Positions 11,578 to 13,232 of a DNA stretch of 13,232 nt are shown one piece after another. The stretch is from JBBTXJ01 sp038061815 (GTDB taxonomy: Bacteria > Patescibacteriota > Patescibacteriia > Magasanikbacterales > JBBTXJ01), in the NCBI GenBank assembly GCA_038061815.1, contig JBBTYK010000001.1:1-13232 (forward strand), given 5' to 3'. The position numbers and the translations under genes were made by a program. The notes beneath the pieces were generated by a model. It ran no database searches. It was not told the DNA's origin and worked only from the letters and a program-made list of their open reading frames with translations. Each line of letters begins with the position of its first letter. The stretch's first letter is position 1.

Positions 11578-13232
11578 ATGGAAACGGGAACGAGGGCGGA
11601 CGATTCCGGCGTCGAGGGCGGAGCGCCCCCGACCGCCGAGATCGTGGTCATCGCCCAGCCGGCGGCTTTGCCGCCGGGTAACGGGCACACGAACGGGAAC
11701 GGGAAGGCGGCTTTGCCGCCGGGTGTCGCGGAGACATCGGTGAACCCGCTGGAGGGCGGTACGAACGAGACGGCGGCGGCATCGAGCGGTGTGCCGGTGG
11801 ACGAGCCGGTCGAGATGGTGGCGCCGGCGGACACGACCGTGAAGTTCCTGTTCTGGCCGTGGTTCGTCATCCCAGTCCTCGAGGCGCTCATCGCGATGCT
11901 CGGGAAGGTAAACTTCCTCGAGCTCCTCGCGTCCGGGCCCGGTCCGGAAGAGCCGGACCCCGTCCGGAAGGCGTGGAACAAGGTCAAGCGGCTCGTCGAG
12001 GCTGCCGGTGCGAGGGGGGTCGCGCCGGGGCTGGTTTTCGACCAGCTCATCCTCGGCACCCTGAAGGGCCACCTCGCTCGGTTCGGTCAGGAGCAGAAGT
12101 CGTTCCAGTTCCCGGACGGCAAGGCGATCGTCGAGGCGGTCCGTACGTACGCCTACGGGTTCCTCTGGCCCTTCAAGATGGAGGATAGGCGGAACATCGT
12201 GGACCGGATCCGGGCGAACGACCGCGGTCTGCTCTGGTTCGGTCTGGAGGACATCGTCCGAGCCAAGATCCAGGAACGCGAGGACGCCCGTCGCCGCGAG
12301 GAGGAGCTCCGGGTGGCGCGGGAGGCCCGGCTCGAGCGGGAGCGGGCAGAGCGAACGAGGCTGGTGGAGGACGCGAGGATGGCCGCCGACCTCGGCGACC
12401 TGCTCTCCGCGGCGGGACTCGCCGAGGTGCAGCTCACGGCCTCCGTGATGACGGTCGAGATCGCGAACAAGGTGGCGGCCCGGCTGCCGGAGCAGGGCGA
12501 CATCATCACGAGCCGCATCGCGGAGGTGGTGATGGGCAAGAACGGTGGTGTCGACGTCGCCGTCGGCATCAGGTTCGACGCGTTGGCGAACGGCATCGCG
12601 CCGTTCCTCCCGGGGAAGTACATCCTCGGGGTGGATCGCGCCGAGGGCGAGAGCCTGGAGGCGCACACGACGCGCGTCCGGGCGGCGTTGCCGGTCGGGC
12701 AGGCCGTCATGCTCCAGGTGGTCAATGTCTGGCAGGACGAGCGGGGGCGGAAGCGCTCGCAGATCTACGTCCAGATCCGGACCGCCGAGGAGCTCGAGGA
12801 GTTCCGGGGCCTCCGGCCCAGCTTCGATCCGCCTCCGCGGAAGTTCACGAAGGGGGAGCGGCTCGAGGGCGTCGTGAAGAAGGCCATGTTCAGTGGTGTG
12901 AACGTGGGCTTCCGACACGGAAGCCAACAGCAGTGGCTGTTCGCCTTCAAGGGCAACATCGCCGAGGGTCTGCCGCCCCTCGAGGTGGGGATGAGGGTCA
13001 TCGGCACCGTGGTCGACGGCCACGGGGACAGGGAGTACGACTTCCGCGTCGAGGAGATCGTCGCGGAGGCCGTGGACGAGGCCGAGCTCGCGCGCCGCCA
13101 GGCGCGCGAGGACCAGCGGACCATGGTGGTCCACCCGGCCCGCGTCGAGGAGATCCGGGGGTACGTCGTCGAGACGGGTGTCCCGCTCGACGAGGCCCAG
13201 CAGGTGTTCCTCCGCGAGGTCGCGGAGATGGC
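11578..13232 (+). CDS. GC-rich coiled-coil protein with S1/OB-like domains (C-terminus outside window)
   Basis: At least 551 residues, open to the window end. Not recognised as a named family. Residues 1-85 are low-complexity Ala/Pro/Gly/Thr with AALPPG twice. Residues 88-118 are hydrophobic (FLFWPWFVIPVLEALIAML). About 225-272 is a charged Glu/Arg coiled coil (EREDARRREEELRVAREARL). About 306-401 and 423-495 look like divergent S1/OB-fold repeats (GDIITSRIAEVV...VGQAVMLQVVNVW; GERLEGVVKKAMFSGVNVGF...VGMRVIGTVVDG), suggesting RNA or nucleic-acid binding. Codon use differs sharply from the rest of the window: every Lys codon I read is AAG and third positions are almost all G or C. The start is supported by promoter, leader and Shine-Dalgarno. 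The antisense frame of similar length is a GC shadow. Could be laterally acquired or specially codon-biased. Confidence 0.8.
   Translation, partial: METGTRADDSGVEGGAPPTAEIVVIAQPAALPPGNGHTNGNGKAALPPGVAETSVNPLEGGTNETAAASSGVPVDEPVEMVAPADTTVKFLFWPWFVIPVLEALIAMLGKVNFLELLASGPGPEEPDPVRKAWNKVKRLVEAAGARGVAPGLVFDQLILGTLKGHLARFGQEQKSFQFPDGKAIVEAVRTYAYGFLWPFKMEDRRNIVDRIRANDRGLLWFGLEDIVRAKIQEREDARRREEELRVAREARLERERAERTRLVEDARMAADLGDLLSAAGLAEVQLTASVMTVEIANKVAARLPEQGDIITSRIAEVVMGKNGGVDVAVGIRFDALANGIAPFLPGKYILGVDRAEGESLEAHTTRVRAALPVGQAVMLQVVNVWQDERGRKRSQIYVQIRTAEELEEFRGLRPSFDPPPRKFTKGERLEGVVKKAMFSGVNVGFRHGSQQQWLFAFKGNIAEGLPPLEVGMRVIGTVVDGHGDREYDFRVEEIVAEAVDEAELARRQAREDQRTMVVHPARVEEIRGYVVETGVPLDEAQQVFLREVAEM
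11661..11724. repeat. Pair of identical 19-bp hairpin repeats inside the S1-like gene
   Basis: GGCGGCTTTGCCGCCGGGT occurs at 11661-11679 and again at 11706-11724, 45 nt apart and in frame. Each copy is itself a 6-bp perfect hairpin (GGCGGC-TTT-GCCGCC). They encode the repeated peptide AALPPG. Confidence 0.85.

Noticed and set aside
11449..13134. Long antisense open frame of about 561 codons opposite the S1-like gene
   Set aside because: Composition (His/Arg/Pro/Leu/Asp runs) is that of a GC-rich shadow frame; promoter, Shine-Dalgarno and G/C third-position bias all support the plus-strand frame.
1..13232. tRNA genes, CRISPR arrays and insertion sequences
   Set aside because: No cloverleaf with T-loop, no regularly spaced direct repeats and no transposase-like frame or terminal inverted repeats were seen.

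Overview
The window looks like a chromosomal segment of a Patescibacteria/CPR (Parcubacteria-like) bacterium. This is inferred from the style of the genes (compact core genes, a short-leader LysM/M23 endopeptidase, a proton pyrophosphatase, YifB/ComM, rpsO-NYN-pnp order), very short intergenic gaps, and start codons that mostly lack Shine-Dalgarno sequences. No marker gene proves the taxon.

Layout. 1-1913 (-): membrane H+-pyrophosphatase, C-terminus outside the window. 2002-3333 (+): membrane-anchored LysM/M23 peptidoglycan endopeptidase. 3330-4868 (-): YifB/ComM AAA+ ATPase. 4895-5926 (+): LysRS-like EpmA-type enzyme. 5892-6981 (-): operon of a DksA/TraR zinc-finger protein, signal peptidase II and a small membrane protein. 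7062-7446 (-): no protein gene, but a strong promoter, a densely self-complementary interval and an intrinsic terminator, which together suggest a roughly 385-nt structured RNA. 7500-7640: four DnaA boxes, AT-rich DNA and a 22-bp perfect palindrome, an origin-like block. 7671-9920 (-): PNPase. 10094-10675 (-): NYN/LabA nuclease-like protein. 10672-11028 (-): ribosomal protein S15. 11159-11356 (+): a second probable small RNA with its own promoter and terminator. 11402-13232 (+): strong promoter, hairpin-rich leader and a very GC-rich reading frame with two S1/OB-like domains that runs off the window.

How the genes fit together. rpsO, the NYN gene and pnp make an RNA/translation block. dksA-like, lspA and the small membrane gene are translationally overlapped and make a lipoprotein-processing operon. 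hppA and the M23 gene diverge from an 88-nt spacer, and yifB and the epmA-like gene diverge from a 26-nt spacer. Several promoters sit so close to the start codon that the messages would be leaderless or nearly so.

Most notable items: the uncharacterised structured RNA at 7062-7446 next to the DnaA-box cluster; the GC-rich S1-like ORF at the right end, whose codon use is unlike that of its neighbours; and the recurring leaderless promoter architecture. Everything here was read by eye from the sequence; no database or folding search was run.
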